64,000 nucleotides of DNA from Methylobacterium sp. NEAU K (lineage in GTDB: Bacteria > Pseudomonadota > Alphaproteobacteria > Rhizobiales > Beijerinckiaceae). The notes beneath the pieces are model-generated. The model made no database searches. It was not told the origin of the DNA and saw nothing but the letters and a program-made list of their open reading frames with translations. A program made the translations under genes and the position numbers. The DNA lies in NCBI RefSeq assembly GCF_030700285.1, contig NZ_JAUYZJ010000007.1, forward strand, positions 62,001 to 126,000, given 5' to 3'. This document shows, one piece after another, positions 52,161-60,992 of the stretch (the first letter of the stretch is position 1; every line of letters begins with the position of its first letter).

Positions 52161-53539
52161 CACTCCGCCGCGGCGACCTTGCGCTCGGTCCCCATCGGCT
52201 GCGGCGCCTCGTCGGTGATGTGGGTGCCGATGGCGAGGGGGTGGGCCATGACCTCGTTGAGCTTGGCCATGTCGAGCTCACCCTCCCAGCGGCTGACCAC
52301 CACGCAGGCGACGCCGTTGCCCACGAGGTTGGTGAGCGCGCGGCACTCCGACATGAACTTGTCGATCCCGAGCACAAGGGTCATGGCGGCGACTGGCACC
52401 GGGCTGTTCGGGATCGCAGAAAGCGTGGCCGCCAGGGTGATGAAGCCCGCGCCGGTGACGCCCGAGGCGCCCTTCGAGGTCAGCATCGCCACGAGGATGA
52501 TCGTCGCGTACTGCGTGAAGCTCAGGTCGGCGCCCACCGCCTGCGCCAGGAACAGCGTAGCCAGCGTCATGTAGATGTTGGTGCCGTCGAGGTTGAACGA
52601 GTAGCCGGTCGGAACCACCAAGCCGACCACGGAGTCCGAGGCGCCGAGCCGACGCATCTTGGTCATGAGCTGCGGCAGCACCGTCTCGGACGAGGAGGTG
52701 CCGACGACGATCAGCAACTCGTCCTTGATGTAGGCGAGAAATCGCAGGATCGAGAAGCCGGCGATCTTGGCGATGGTCCCGAGCACCACCAGGATGAACA
52801 GGATCGCCGTGACGTAGAAGGTGCCGACCAACCACGCGAGGTCGTAGACCTTCTGGATCCCGTACTCGCCGATCGTGAAGGCCATCGCCCCGAACGCGCC
52901 GACGGGCGCGAGCTTCACGACGATGCCGATGATCCTGAAGAAGATCTGCCCGGCGGTGTCGATCACGTGGTTCACGGCCGCCGCCCGCTCGCCCAGGCCG
53001 GTCACCACCACGCCGGTGAGGATCGAGATCAGCAGCACCTGAAGCAGGTCGCCGGTGGCGAAGGGATCGAAGAAGCTCTTGGGGATGATCGCCAGGATGT
53101 GGGCGACGGTGGAATCGGCGGCCGCCTTGCTGGCGTAGCTCGCGACCTTGCTGGCATCGAGCTTCGACGGGTCGGCGTTGAAGCCGGCGCCGGGCCTGAT
53201 CACCTCGCCGACCAGCACGCCGAACAGCAGCGCCACGGTGGAGACCACCTCGAAGTAGACGAGCGCCTTCAGGCCGACCCGGCCGACCTTCTTGAGGTCA
53301 CCGATCGACGCGATGCCGTGCACGATGGTGCAGAAGATGATCGGCGCGATCATCATCTTGATCAGGCCGATGAAGGCGTCGCCGAGCCATTTCATGGCCT
53401 TGCCGGTGGCCGGATCGTACCACCCGAGCAGCACGCCCAGCGCGATGGCGATCAGCACCTGGATGTAGAGCACCTTGTACCAGGGCTCGCGGGTGGCTCC
53501 GGCCGGAACCGTCGCGTGGGTTGCGTGTGCCATGTCCAT
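52160..53539 (-). CDS. dctA: C4-dicarboxylate transporter
   Basis: A DAACS-family carrier (459 aa) for succinate, fumarate and malate with protons or sodium. It has the serine-rich re-entrant loop [11 protein letters not shown] and the motif [18 protein letters not shown], with [18 protein letters not shown] near the end. C4 acids are major substrates of Methylobacterium. Start ATG 53539 is chosen from three close options (GTG 53548, ATG 53533). Its stop overlaps the ROK kinase start. Confidence 0.92.
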   Translation of the reverse strand: MDMAHATHATVPAGATREPWYKVLYIQVLIAIALGVLLGWYDPATGKAMKWLGDAFIGLIKMMIAPIIFCTIVHGIASIGDLKKVGRVGLKALVYFEVVSTVALLFGVLVGEVIRPGAGFNADPSKLDASKVASYASKAAADSTVAHILAIIPKSFFDPFATGDLLQVLLISILTGVVVTGLGERAAAVNHVIDTAGQIFFRIIGIVVKLAPVGAFGAMAFTIGEYGIQKVYDLAWLVGTFYVTAILFILVVLGTIAKIAGFSILRFLAYIKDELLIVVGTSSSETVLPQLMTKMRRLGASDSVVGLVVPTGYSFNLDGTNIYMTLATLFLAQAVGADLSFTQYATIILVAMLTSKGASGVTGAGFITLAATLSAIPNSPVPVAAMTLVLGIDKFMSECRALTNLVGNGVACVVVSRWEGELDMAKLNEVMAHPLAIGTHITDEAPQPMGTERKVAAAE

Positions 53540-53779
53540 CCCGTGCACGCGTTTCGCGCACCCTCCCAGTGTGCCGGCACGCTAACGATAATCGTCCCTC
53601 GCCTCAACGGCGCCTCGGTAGTCCACGGCGAAGCGAGCGTGACAAAAACCTGTCGATCCCGGGCGGAGAGACTTCTCTTGGCGGATATTTGCCCGCATTC
53701 CGATAAACACGGCTCTTCCGGGCATCCGCCGGAATTCGCCGTCCGCCGATCGGCGGTCAGGGCAGTTCAGGAGGCCGGC
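53540..53779. other. Intergenic stretch between dctA and the L,D-transpeptidase
   Basis: A divergent promoter gap. It contains a perfect 14-bp palindrome CCGCCGATCGGCGG at 53743-53756, 23 nt before the transpeptidase start, and a shorter GTGCCGGCAC near 53572 on the dctA side. No box for RpoN (DctD-type control of dctA) could be identified with confidence. Confidence 0.4.
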
Positions 53780-54208
53780 GTGACCTCATTCAACCCTGTC
53801 GGTACTGTAATCCTGGGCGGGCTTTTAGCCTGCGCGCCCGCCGTCCCGGCCGCCGCCGGCGTCGTCGCGCAGATCGACCAGTCCCGTCAGCGCATGCGGG
53901 TCTTCGTCGATGGATATCACGCCTACGACTGGCCGGTCTCTACCGCCCGCCGCGGATACGTCACACCGAGGGGCAGATTCCGGGTGGGGCTGATGGCGCC
54001 GATGTGGCGCTCGCGAAAGTATCACGGCGCGCCGATGCCGCACGCGATGTTCTTCCGCGGCGGCTACGCGATCCACGGCACCTACGCGACCGGGACTCTC
54101 GGGCGCCGTGCGAGCCATGGCTGCGTTCGCCTCTCCCCGGCCCACGCCGCCGCCTTGTTCGGCCTGGCCCGCAGCCGCGGGGGCGCCACGGTGGTCATCC
54201 GCGACTGA
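53780..54208 (+). CDS. L,D-transpeptidase, YkuD family (142 aa)
   Basis: A signal peptide (about 1-26, ending AAAG) is followed by a minimal YkuD catalytic domain. The conserved site is IHGTY...SHGCVRLS, with the nucleophile Cys near residue 116. It would form 3-3 peptidoglycan crosslinks or attach proteins to the wall in the periplasm. No LysM or other binding domain. GTG start, supported by AGGAGG 6 nt upstream. Confidence 0.88.
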   Translation: MTSFNPVGTVILGGLLACAPAVPAAAGVVAQIDQSRQRMRVFVDGYHAYDWPVSTARRGYVTPRGRFRVGLMAPMWRSRKYHGAPMPHAMFFRGGYAIHGTYATGTLGRRASHGCVRLSPAHAAALFGLARSRGGATVVIRD

Positions 54209-54222
54209 AAGCCCGACAAAAA

Positions 54223-54253
54223 AGGCCGCGGCGGCACCCTGCCCCCGCGGCCT
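54223..54253. terminator. Bidirectional terminator
   Basis: AGGCCGCGG pairs perfectly with CCGCGGCCT across a 13-nt loop. On the left a run of A (54218-54223) provides a T-run for the minus-strand CYTH-like gene; on the right the + strand continues with CTTCTGT. It sits between the convergent transpeptidase and CYTH-like genes. Confidence 0.75.
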
Positions 54254-54271
54254 CTTCTGTGACTGGATCGA

Positions 54272-55255
54272 TCAGTTCTGCTGCTGCGTCCGGCGCGGGC
54301 GCACGGTCCAGCGCTCGAACATGCTCGACGGGTCGTCGCCCTTGGCGTCCTTGGCCTCGGAGGCGGGCTCCGGCTGCTGATGGATCGCCGCGCCGAGTGC
54401 CTGGGACAGGCTCTCGATCACGTCGTCGATGCGGGCGTCGCCATGCGCGGTCTCGCCCGCTCCGGCCTGTGCGGTGCCGGCTTCGTACGCCGTCGGAGCC
54501 GCGTGGTGAACGGGCTCCGGAGCAGCTGGCTCCGGCTCGGCGTGAAGCTCCGGCGCGGGCTCCGCGGGGGCCTCGGCGACCGGCGCGGCCTGGGGCGGCT
54601 CGACGGGCTCCGGCGCGGGAGGCGGCGCTGCAACCGGGGCCGCGGGGGGCGTCACGATGCGGCGCATGGCGTTCACCGCGCCGTCATCCGGCTCGCTCGT
54701 CCGCGCGCTGCTGCCGTAGCGGCCGAAGCCGAACCGGGGTTCGATCAGGTCGAGGACCGCGTCGAGCGCCGCGTTGCTCAGCGACACCTCTTCGGCGGCC
54801 GGCACGCCCTGGATGGCGAGGAGGTGCCGCTCGTAGGCCGGCTCGCCGCTGACCTCACGCCCGAACCAGGTCGGAGCGTGGAAGGCGGCCGCGTCACCGT
54901 CGCTATCGAAGAGGATGCTGATCAGGTCGAGGCTGCCGGGCGTGACGTAGCGGTCGATTGCGACTTCGCGGCCGCCGACGTTCAGGGTGGTCCGGTCGTA
55001 GGCGGCCTTGCCCGGGCAGACATCCAGCAGCGCGTCGCCGTGGGCGCGCGGCACGTCGGTGCGCTCCTCGGCCGGGATGCCGTCGGGCCCCTTGTTCACC
55101 AGCACGAGCTGGCAGACCTGGCCGTCGACGCGCACGTAGGAGGCGCGACCGCCCTGCGGGGCGAAATGCCCCTCGGTGATCCGGGCGCCGCCCCGCTCCT
55201 TGCGGATCAGGCGAACCAGGGAAGGGGCGACCAGAAATCGGCGAATGGTGCTCAT
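54272..55255 (-). CDS. Degenerate CYTH/triphosphate-tunnel-like protein with Pro/Ala-rich tail (327 aa)
   Basis: Residues 1-150 follow the CYTH order: RRFLV, ITEGHF, ASYVRVDG, LVLVNKG, EERTDV, GKAAYDRTTL, REVAIDRY, then PTWFGREVSGEPAYERHLLA. The N-terminal E-x-E-x-K motif is lost (STIRRF) and the acidic strand residues (normally V-D-x-F and A-E-(I/V)-E-L) are replaced by AIDRY and ISILF. It is therefore probably catalytically dead or altered. Residues 200-280 are rich in Pro, Ala and Glu, and the end holds a short helix and a basic stretch. No signal peptide. Confidence 0.65.
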   Translation of the reverse strand: MSTIRRFLVAPSLVRLIRKERGGARITEGHFAPQGGRASYVRVDGQVCQLVLVNKGPDGIPAEERTDVPRAHGDALLDVCPGKAAYDRTTLNVGGREVAIDRYVTPGSLDLISILFDSDGDAAAFHAPTWFGREVSGEPAYERHLLAIQGVPAAEEVSLSNAALDAVLDLIEPRFGFGRYGSSARTSEPDDGAVNAMRRIVTPPAAPVAAPPPAPEPVEPPQAAPVAEAPAEPAPELHAEPEPAAPEPVHHAAPTAYEAGTAQAGAGETAHGDARIDDVIESLSQALGAAIHQQPEPASEAKDAKGDDPSSMFERWTVRPRRTQQQN

Positions 55256-55575
55256 GAACTCAAAACCCCTCCCGCTTTGTCGGCGGTGCGCCGATCCGGC
55301 GGACAGCCCTCAGAGCCGCCGGCCCGATGGATCGGGCAGGTCGAGCCGGCGACGACGGCGTATTAACTGGACCGCAACGCCGTATTGGCTCGCACATCAC
55401 CGGATCCACCGCCAATACCGGACGGCGACAACATGAGACGGTTAAGCGCTAAGCAAAAACTCGACGAAATCAAGACCGGAATGGGGTTGTAATTCGTCAG
55501 AAACCCCTCCTGTCCCCGATATCCCGCCTTTGGGCACGATTTTCGCAATCCAGGTTAAACCTGGACGGTGCCGCC
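55256..55575. other. 320-nt stretch between two minus-strand genes
   Basis: It holds the leader of the CYTH-like gene and the tail region of msrB. A perfect 15-base hairpin CCAGGTT-A-AACCTGG lies at 55550-55564, 11 nt past the msrB stop, a likely end of its transcript. A 19-codon + strand frame starts at 55433 (MRRLSAKQKLDEIKTGMGL) in locally AT-richer DNA; I cannot tell whether it is expressed. Confidence 0.35.
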
Positions 55576-55986
55576 TCACTCCGCCGGTTCGAAGTTCATC
55601 GCGGCGCCGTTCATGCAATATCGCAGGCCCGTCGGAGCCGGACCGTCGTCGAAGACGTGGCCGAGATGGCCCTTGCAGCGGGCGCAATGCACCTCGGTCC
55701 GGACCATCCAATGGCTACGATCCACCGTGGTCTCGACGGCGCCTTCGATCGGCTCGAAGAAGCTCGGCCAGCCGGTGCCGGACTCGAACTTGGTGCCCTG
55801 CTCGAACAACGGCTGTCCGCAGCCGGCGCAGGTGAAGGTGCCGGCCCGCTTCTCGGCGAGCAGGCAGCTCGTTCCGGCGCGTTCGGTGCCGTGCTCACGC
55901 AGAACCCGATACTGCTCCGGCGTGAGCGCCGCGCGCCACTCGGCCTCGCTGCGGGCCTCGGGGCTGGTTGTCGCGCTATCGGCCAT
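55576..55986 (-). CDS. msrB: Peptide-methionine (R)-S-oxide reductase
   Basis: A 136-aa MsrB repairing methionine-R-sulfoxide. Zinc-binding pairs CAGC and CARC, substrate region SGTGWPSFF and HLGHVF, and the catalytic Cys in RYCMN are all present. The following residues are GAAMNF where many have SAAL. ATG 55986 has GGGAGA 6 nt upstream; a longer upstream frame is basic and unlike the family. No export signal. Confidence 0.93.
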   Translation of the reverse strand: MADSATTSPEARSEAEWRAALTPEQYRVLREHGTERAGTSCLLAEKRAGTFTCAGCGQPLFEQGTKFESGTGWPSFFEPIEGAVETTVDRSHWMVRTEVHCARCKGHLGHVFDDGPAPTGLRYCMNGAAMNFEPAE

Positions 55987-56072
55987 GAGGATCTCCCTTT
56001 TCGCGGGGGGATATAGGCATCGCACCCGTTCGACGGCAGTCCCGGGGCTTCGAAAACGCCGGCATCCGGGCA

Positions 56073-57263
56073 CTAGGCCGCCGCGCCCACCGTGTCGGCC
56101 ATCCGCGCCTGGCGATGTCCCATCGGCAGCGGGGCGCCGGTGGTGGTATCGCGGGCCGTCTGGTGCTCAAGCTCCGCGTTGATCTCGCCGCCGAGCAGCA
56201 CGATCGTCGAGGAGATCCAGATCCAGGTCATGAATCCGATCACCGCGCCGAGCGAGCCGTAGGTCTCGTTGTAGGTGCCGAAATTGGAGACGTACCAGGA
56301 GAACAGCAGCGACGCGATCAGCCAGAGCAGGCCCGCGATCACGCTGCCGACGCCGACCCAGCGCCAGCGGGCATGCTCCCGGCTCGGGCCGAAGCGGTAG
56401 AGCACCGAGAGGCCCGCGAGCAGAACTAGCAGCACCGCAGGCCAGCGCAGGGCCGCCAGCAGCCACGCGCCCGAGCCGAGGCCGAGGAAATTCAGCACCA
56501 CCGGCACCACCACGATCGCGTTGAGCGCGATGATGATGAACACCAGGGCGCCCACCGTGAAGGTGAGCGAGCGGAGGTTCAGCCAGAGGAAGTTGCGCTT
56601 CTCCTCCTCCTCGTAGACGACGTTCAGCGCATCGAACATCGCCTTCATGGCGGCGTTGGCGCTCCAGAGCGAGAGCAGCAGGCTGGTGAAGAACGTGAGG
56701 CTGAGCGACCCGCTGCCTTTGGCCGCGATGCGCTTGACTTGGTCGCCGATCAGCTCGACCGCCCCCGAGGGCAGCACGGCGTGCAGCTGCGCGAGGTGAT
56801 CGTTGATGACGTTGACGTCCGCGAACAGGCCGTAGCAGCTCACGAGCGCTGCGATGGCCGGGAACAGCGACAGCAGGGTGTAGAAGGTCACACCGGCGGC
56901 CACCGCCAGAACCCGGTCCTTGTTGAATTCCAGATAGACCCGGACCGCGATGTCCTTCCAGCCGGCCTGCGTCATCTCGGCGGGGCTGTCGGCGGCGCGT
57001 CCGCGCTCGGGCTGCGTCGCCGCCGTGAGCTGGGCGGCCCGGCCGGTGATCGAGCGCGCGCCGGCGTTGACGGCTTGGCGCGCCGGCTCCGCGGCGGTGG
57101 TCGGTTCTGGATCGACCGGCGGGCCGTTTCGCGCAGGCAGGGCCGGTAAACCCCGTCGCCCGGGCGCGACCGCGAGCGCCACCAGCGCCGAGCCGAGCAT
57201 CAGGATCCACAGGGTCGAGCCGCTGCCCGGCTGTCCGCTCGGATTGGTGGGCGACGCAGGCAT
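56073..57263 (-). CDS. YihY/UPF0761 family membrane protein (396 aa)
   Basis: Six helices with the family core [21 protein letters not shown], the [14 protein letters not shown] loop and [31 protein letters not shown]. Once called ribonuclease BN, the family is an inner membrane protein of unknown function. A 95-residue N-terminal extension with one extra helix and a Pro/Ala region precedes the core. Divergent from uvsE by 118 nt. ATG 57263 starts the only frame without conflict. Confidence 0.87.
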   Translation of the reverse strand: MPASPTNPSGQPGSGSTLWILMLGSALVALAVAPGRRGLPALPARNGPPVDPEPTTAAEPARQAVNAGARSITGRAAQLTAATQPERGRAADSPAEMTQAGWKDIAVRVYLEFNKDRVLAVAAGVTFYTLLSLFPAIAALVSCYGLFADVNVINDHLAQLHAVLPSGAVELIGDQVKRIAAKGSGSLSLTFFTSLLLSLWSANAAMKAMFDALNVVYEEEEKRNFLWLNLRSLTFTVGALVFIIIALNAIVVVPVVLNFLGLGSGAWLLAALRWPAVLLVLLAGLSVLYRFGPSREHARWRWVGVGSVIAGLLWLIASLLFSWYVSNFGTYNETYGSLGAVIGFMTWIWISSTIVLLGGEINAELEHQTARDTTTGAPLPMGHRQARMADTVGAAA

Positions 57264-57381
57264 GTCTTCGAAGAGGCCGTCCGCGCGGAACTGCCGCGCT
57301 CGAAGCTCAAACGTCGGCGAACCGCGGCCGTTCCGCGTCCTGACGCAGGCACGTGCGGCGCCGACGCGCGTTCTGCATCCC

Positions 57382-58455
57382 ATGCGCGATCAGCCCCGCC
57401 TCGGATTCTGCTGCAAGTTCGTCCTCGACGAGCCCCCCGGCGGCTATGCCACCCTGAAGGCGGCGCGCGATGCGACGCTCCACCTGAATCTGACCAGCGT
57501 GACGATGGCCCATCTCGCCAAGCTGGATCCCGGCGCCCGGCGGGCGAAGCTCTCCGCCATCGTCGCCCACAACCTCCACGCGCTGGCCCGCCAGATCGCC
57601 TGGGTCGGCGCGCGGCCTCCGATCGAGCGCATGCTGCGCATGGCGAGCAATGTCCTGCCCGGCTACACCCACCCGATCGCGAAGGGCCTCTATGCCGAGC
57701 CCGAAATGGCTGCCCTAGTCGAGCGCGGGCTGGCGGAGGCGGGGGCGCTGGCGCGCCGGCTCGGCGTGCGCCTGAGCTTCCACCCGGGCCCGTTCTGCCT
57801 CCTGGCGAGCCGCAATCCGGCGGCCATCGAGAACGGCCTGGCGGAGCTCGATTACCACGCCGAGATCTTCGACCGCATGGGCTATGGCGGCGGCTGGCAC
57901 CCGCTCGGCGCCCACATAAACATCCATGTCGGGGCGGGCGACCCCGGGGTCGACGGCTTCCGCGAGGCCCTGCCCCGTGCGAGCCGCGTGGCGCGCGATC
58001 TCGTCACCGTGGAGAACGACGAGAACGCCTTCGGCCTCGAGGCGGTGCTCCGGCTCGCCGACCTCGTGCCGGTGGTGCTCGATCTGCACCACCACTGGGT
58101 CCAGAGCGGTGGTGTCTATATCGAGCCGGACGATTCCCGCATCGCCCGGGTGCGGGAGTCCTGGCGCGGGGTGCGGCCGGTGGCCCATATCAGCGTCTCG
58201 CGCGAGGCCGTCTCCTCCGACTGCGACCCCGATGTGCTGCCCGACTTCCCGGCCCTGCGTGCCGCCGGCCACGCGGTCCGGGACCTTGCCGCGCATTCCG
58301 ACAGGATGTGGAACCGGGCGGTGAACGACCTCGTGGCCCGCCACCTCGCCTGGGCCGATTTCGAGATCGAGGCGAAGGCGAAGAACCACGCCTCGACGCA
58401 GATCGCCGATTACATCACGGCCCTCGAGCGGGCGCCCCCGATCGCCGCGGCGTGA
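57382..58455 (+). CDS. uvsE: UV DNA damage endonuclease
   Basis: A 357-aa UVDE family TIM barrel, nicking DNA 5' of UV photoproducts as an alternative to UvrABC. It starts with LGFCCKF and has LSFHPGPFCLLAS, GAHINIHVG, TVENDENAFG and VVLDLHHHWVQ, the metal-binding His/Glu/Asp set of the family. UvsE is common in sun-exposed leaf-dwelling Methylobacterium. Divergent from the YihY gene. Confidence 0.9.
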   Translation: MRDQPRLGFCCKFVLDEPPGGYATLKAARDATLHLNLTSVTMAHLAKLDPGARRAKLSAIVAHNLHALARQIAWVGARPPIERMLRMASNVLPGYTHPIAKGLYAEPEMAALVERGLAEAGALARRLGVRLSFHPGPFCLLASRNPAAIENGLAELDYHAEIFDRMGYGGGWHPLGAHINIHVGAGDPGVDGFREALPRASRVARDLVTVENDENAFGLEAVLRLADLVPVVLDLHHHWVQSGGVYIEPDDSRIARVRESWRGVRPVAHISVSREAVSSDCDPDVLPDFPALRAAGHAVRDLAAHSDRMWNRAVNDLVARHLAWADFEIEAKAKNHASTQIADYITALERAPPIAAA

Positions 58456-58500
58456 CGAGACGGTCTCGACGCCTCCCGCGCGCGGCGCTAGTCAGCCGGC

Positions 58501-59052
58501 ATGAAGACGGCCGATTGCGACATCCTCATCGTCCCGGGGCTCGGGGGCTCCGAGGAGGACCACTGGCAGGCCCGCTGGGCGGGACGCCTCGCCACGGCCC
58601 GGGTGGTCGTGCAGGACGAATGGCATGCGCCGAGCCCGGAGGCCTGGTGCGGGCGGATCGCCGAGGCGGTGGCGGCGGCGACCCGGCCGGTGATCCTGAT
58701 TGCCCACAGCCTGGGCGTCGTGGCCTGCGTCGAGGCGGTGCCGCGCCTGCCCGCCGGTGTTGTCCGCGGCGCCCTGTTCGTGGCTTTCCCGGACGTCGAA
58801 CAGGCCCCCGGGCTCCCGGACGCGGTGCGTGCCTTCGCGCCGGTGCCGCGGGAACCTCTGCCCTTCCCATCGCTCCTGGTCGCAAGCCGCACCGATCCCT
58901 ATTGCCGCTACGATCGCGCGGACGACTTCGCCCATAGCTGGGGTGCCCTGACGGTCGATGCCGGCGAATCGGGCCACATCAACGTGGCGAGCGGGCACGG
59001 GCCGTGGCCGGAGGGGCTGATGCGGCTCGCCGGGTTCATGAAGGGGCTGTAG
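58501..59052 (+). CDS. RBBP9/YdeN family serine hydrolase (183 aa)
   Basis: A small alpha/beta hydrolase with IVPGLGGSEEDHWQARW at the start, the nucleophile Ser in AHSLG, the Asp in SRTDPYC and the His in GESGHIN. This DUF1234-type family has esterase activity in some members; the natural substrate is unknown. It starts 45 nt after uvsE on the same strand. No clear ribosome site. Confidence 0.85.
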   Translation: MKTADCDILIVPGLGGSEEDHWQARWAGRLATARVVVQDEWHAPSPEAWCGRIAEAVAAATRPVILIAHSLGVVACVEAVPRLPAGVVRGALFVAFPDVEQAPGLPDAVRAFAPVPREPLPFPSLLVASRTDPYCRYDRADDFAHSWGALTVDAGESGHINVASGHGPWPEGLMRLAGFMKGL

Positions 59053-59427
59053 GGCGCCGCGCAGGCCGGATTCGTCGCCTCTCGTCCGCACTTGTGCGGC
59101 CGTCATGGCCGCAGAGAATCGCGACGCGTCCGCTTTTTCGCCGCTCGACCCGCGTGGTCGGGCCCCTCTCTACGCGCGTCGACGCGCCGGCGACCGGCCT
59201 ACGTGCTCGCCGACGCCGTGGATGCCTCCCGCGACTTGGACGCCCGGCAGCGTGCCGGGATCGCGGCTGCCCTGCGGGATGCCGGCGCCGGCGGCGTCGC
59301 CGGTGAGGACGCGGCGGCGGCGTTCAGCCCTGGGACTCGGCCACTCCGTTAACGCGCCGTTTACCCTCGCGCCTTCCAGTGGCGTCTCGGGCGGTCCTTC
59401 GCCCTGAAGGCGCCCCTGGAGAGCACC
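59053..59427. other. 375-nt stretch with a possible frameshifted small gene
   Basis: From ATG 59105 one frame begins MAAENRDASAFSPLD, while a second frame, shifted by one base, reads AYVLADAVDASRDLDARQRA and continues to a stop at 59352. Together they would make a plausible 80-residue protein, so this may be a broken gene or a sequencing error. Nothing else is visible until the GTG start at 59428. Confidence 0.25.
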
Positions 59428-59655
59428 GTGACGCGTAAAGAGCTTCTGGAACGACTCGACGCGGTCCAGGCCGCCCTCGGGCCCCGGGCCCACATCAACT
59501 TCAACAGCTCGTTGTTCAACGACGCCGCGCTCCTGAAGCGCATCGAGGCGTTCGAGGCGAAGGTCGGTGAGCCCGAGAAGCCGAAGGTCGCCGACTACAC
59601 CGGCAACATGTTCTCGCGCATCGCCAACCGCCGCACGGCCACCGCCGCCAAGTAG
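59428..59655 (+). CDS. Small conserved-looking protein (75 aa)
   Basis: Helical start (MTRKELLERLDAVQAALG), then a striking HINFNSSLFNDAALLKRIEAFE, and a basic C-terminus. No family recognised and no membrane segment. GTG start with GGAGAG about 6 nt upstream. It lies between the RBBP9-like gene and the convergent YcjF-like gene (stop 36 nt away). Confidence 0.6.
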   Translation: MTRKELLERLDAVQAALGPRAHINFNSSLFNDAALLKRIEAFEAKVGEPEKPKVADYTGNMFSRIANRRTATAAK

Positions 59656-59690
59656 CGGCACTCCTGTAGCCGCAACGGCGTAGCACCGCC

Positions 59691-60719
59691 CTATTTCGAC
59701 TCGGGTTCCGCTGAGCGCAGCAACTCGCCCGCCACGTCGGCAAGCCGGGGCGGCGCCTCGCGCACGAAAGGCAGCGGGCGGCAGACATTGAGGGCGGCCA
59801 GCCCGAATCGGGCTGTCATCAGTCCGTTGAGCACGCCTTCCCCCAGCTTGGCCGAGACGCGGGCGGCGATCCCGAGCCCCAGAACCTGCTGCATCACGCT
59901 CTCGCCCACCGCCATCCCGCCGGTGACGGTGAGATGCGCCACGGCCGAGCGCGCCAGCCGCAGGAAGCCGAGCAAGCCGGGGCGTCCTCCGTAGATCGCG
60001 GCGATCCGGCGCAGCAGCCGGACGGCAGCGAAGACCACGAAGGCGACATCCACGATCGCGCGCGGGCTGAGCGCCGTCACCGCCGAGACCTGCTTGGCCG
60101 TCGTCGCGATGGCGTTGCGCGCCTGGCGGTCGAGGCCCGCCAGCAACTCGCGCTCGGCGAGCCCCATCCGGTCGTCCACGTCGAGGATCGCGTCGGCGGC
60201 GGCGTCGATCCGGGCGCGGCCCGGTGCCAGGGATTCCCGGTCCGCGTAGAAGGCCGACAGCGCCTGCACCACCGCCTGTGCGCCGGTGTGATCGCGGCTG
60301 CTCAAGGCATCCACCGCGGATTGGCGCAGCCGCTCGATCTTCCGCTCACACCGCAGGCCGGCCAGCTCGCGGGCGACGATCGCCAGGAGCGCCAGCGCGG
60401 CGATGCCCAGCAGGGCGAGCGCGATCCAGCCGAGCCACGGCGCGGCCTGGAACAGGTCGGCGATCATCCGCTCGATCGAGAGCCCGATCCCGAGGGAAAC
60501 CAGTCCGCCGGCGGCCGACAGGAACAGCGGCCCCCACGGCGAGCGCCGTCGCGGCGCCACCGGCACCGCGACGCCATCGGCCGCATCGACGATCTCGAAG
60601 GGGTCTTCCACGATCCGGGCTTGCGGCGGCCGGGCGGCGAGCGGCGTGGTGGTCACGCTCGCGGCCGGCGGCGGCTCGGGCGTGATGCGGAAGGCGCGGG
60701 GCTTCTGACCTGAGGACAT
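59691..60719 (-). CDS. YcjF family inner membrane protein, UPF0283 (342 aa)
   Basis: A proline-rich cytoplasmic N-terminus, two close helices at about 62-120, then a helical domain ending in a DUF697-like region (LSPRAIVDVAFVVFAAVRLLRRIA and GGRPGLLGFLRLAR). It is paired with YcjX-like genes in many proteobacteria and linked to membrane or envelope stress. The YcjX-like gene lies 273 nt upstream on the same strand. Function unknown. Confidence 0.85.
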   Translation of the reverse strand: MSSGQKPRAFRITPEPPPAASVTTTPLAARPPQARIVEDPFEIVDAADGVAVPVAPRRRSPWGPLFLSAAGGLVSLGIGLSIERMIADLFQAAPWLGWIALALLGIAALALLAIVARELAGLRCERKIERLRQSAVDALSSRDHTGAQAVVQALSAFYADRESLAPGRARIDAAADAILDVDDRMGLAERELLAGLDRQARNAIATTAKQVSAVTALSPRAIVDVAFVVFAAVRLLRRIAAIYGGRPGLLGFLRLARSAVAHLTVTGGMAVGESVMQQVLGLGIAARVSAKLGEGVLNGLMTARFGLAALNVCRPLPFVREAPPRLADVAGELLRSAEPESK

Positions 60720-60992
60720 GGCTCACCGTTCCTCGTGAACGCGACCGCATCATCTCGCCCCCCTCTGCGGGGTGGGACGGCGTGCGAAAGGGGGTGACAG
60801 GGGTGGGGGTGGAGCTGGAGGCACCACGGAGCGTGATCCGGCAACAGGCCCCCCTCCCGTTCCTTCCCGGCAGGGGGAGAGCGCGTTGAGGTCCGCGATA
60901 GGGGACTGAACGAGCCCGCAGAAGAGGGAGGGAGAACCGGTGCCCGTCAGGGCGCCCGATCACGGGAGCGTCTTCGGAACCCACGACACCCA
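60720..60992. other. G-rich spacer between YcjX- and YcjF-like genes
   Basis: Holds several purine-rich tracts (for example AAAGGGGGTGACAGGGGTGG near 60788 and CAGGGGGAGAG near 60870) with complementary C-rich tracts (CCCCCCTC at 60759 and 60850). It may be a member of an intergenic repeat family. I see no gene, and it separates two genes usually adjacent. Confidence 0.35.
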
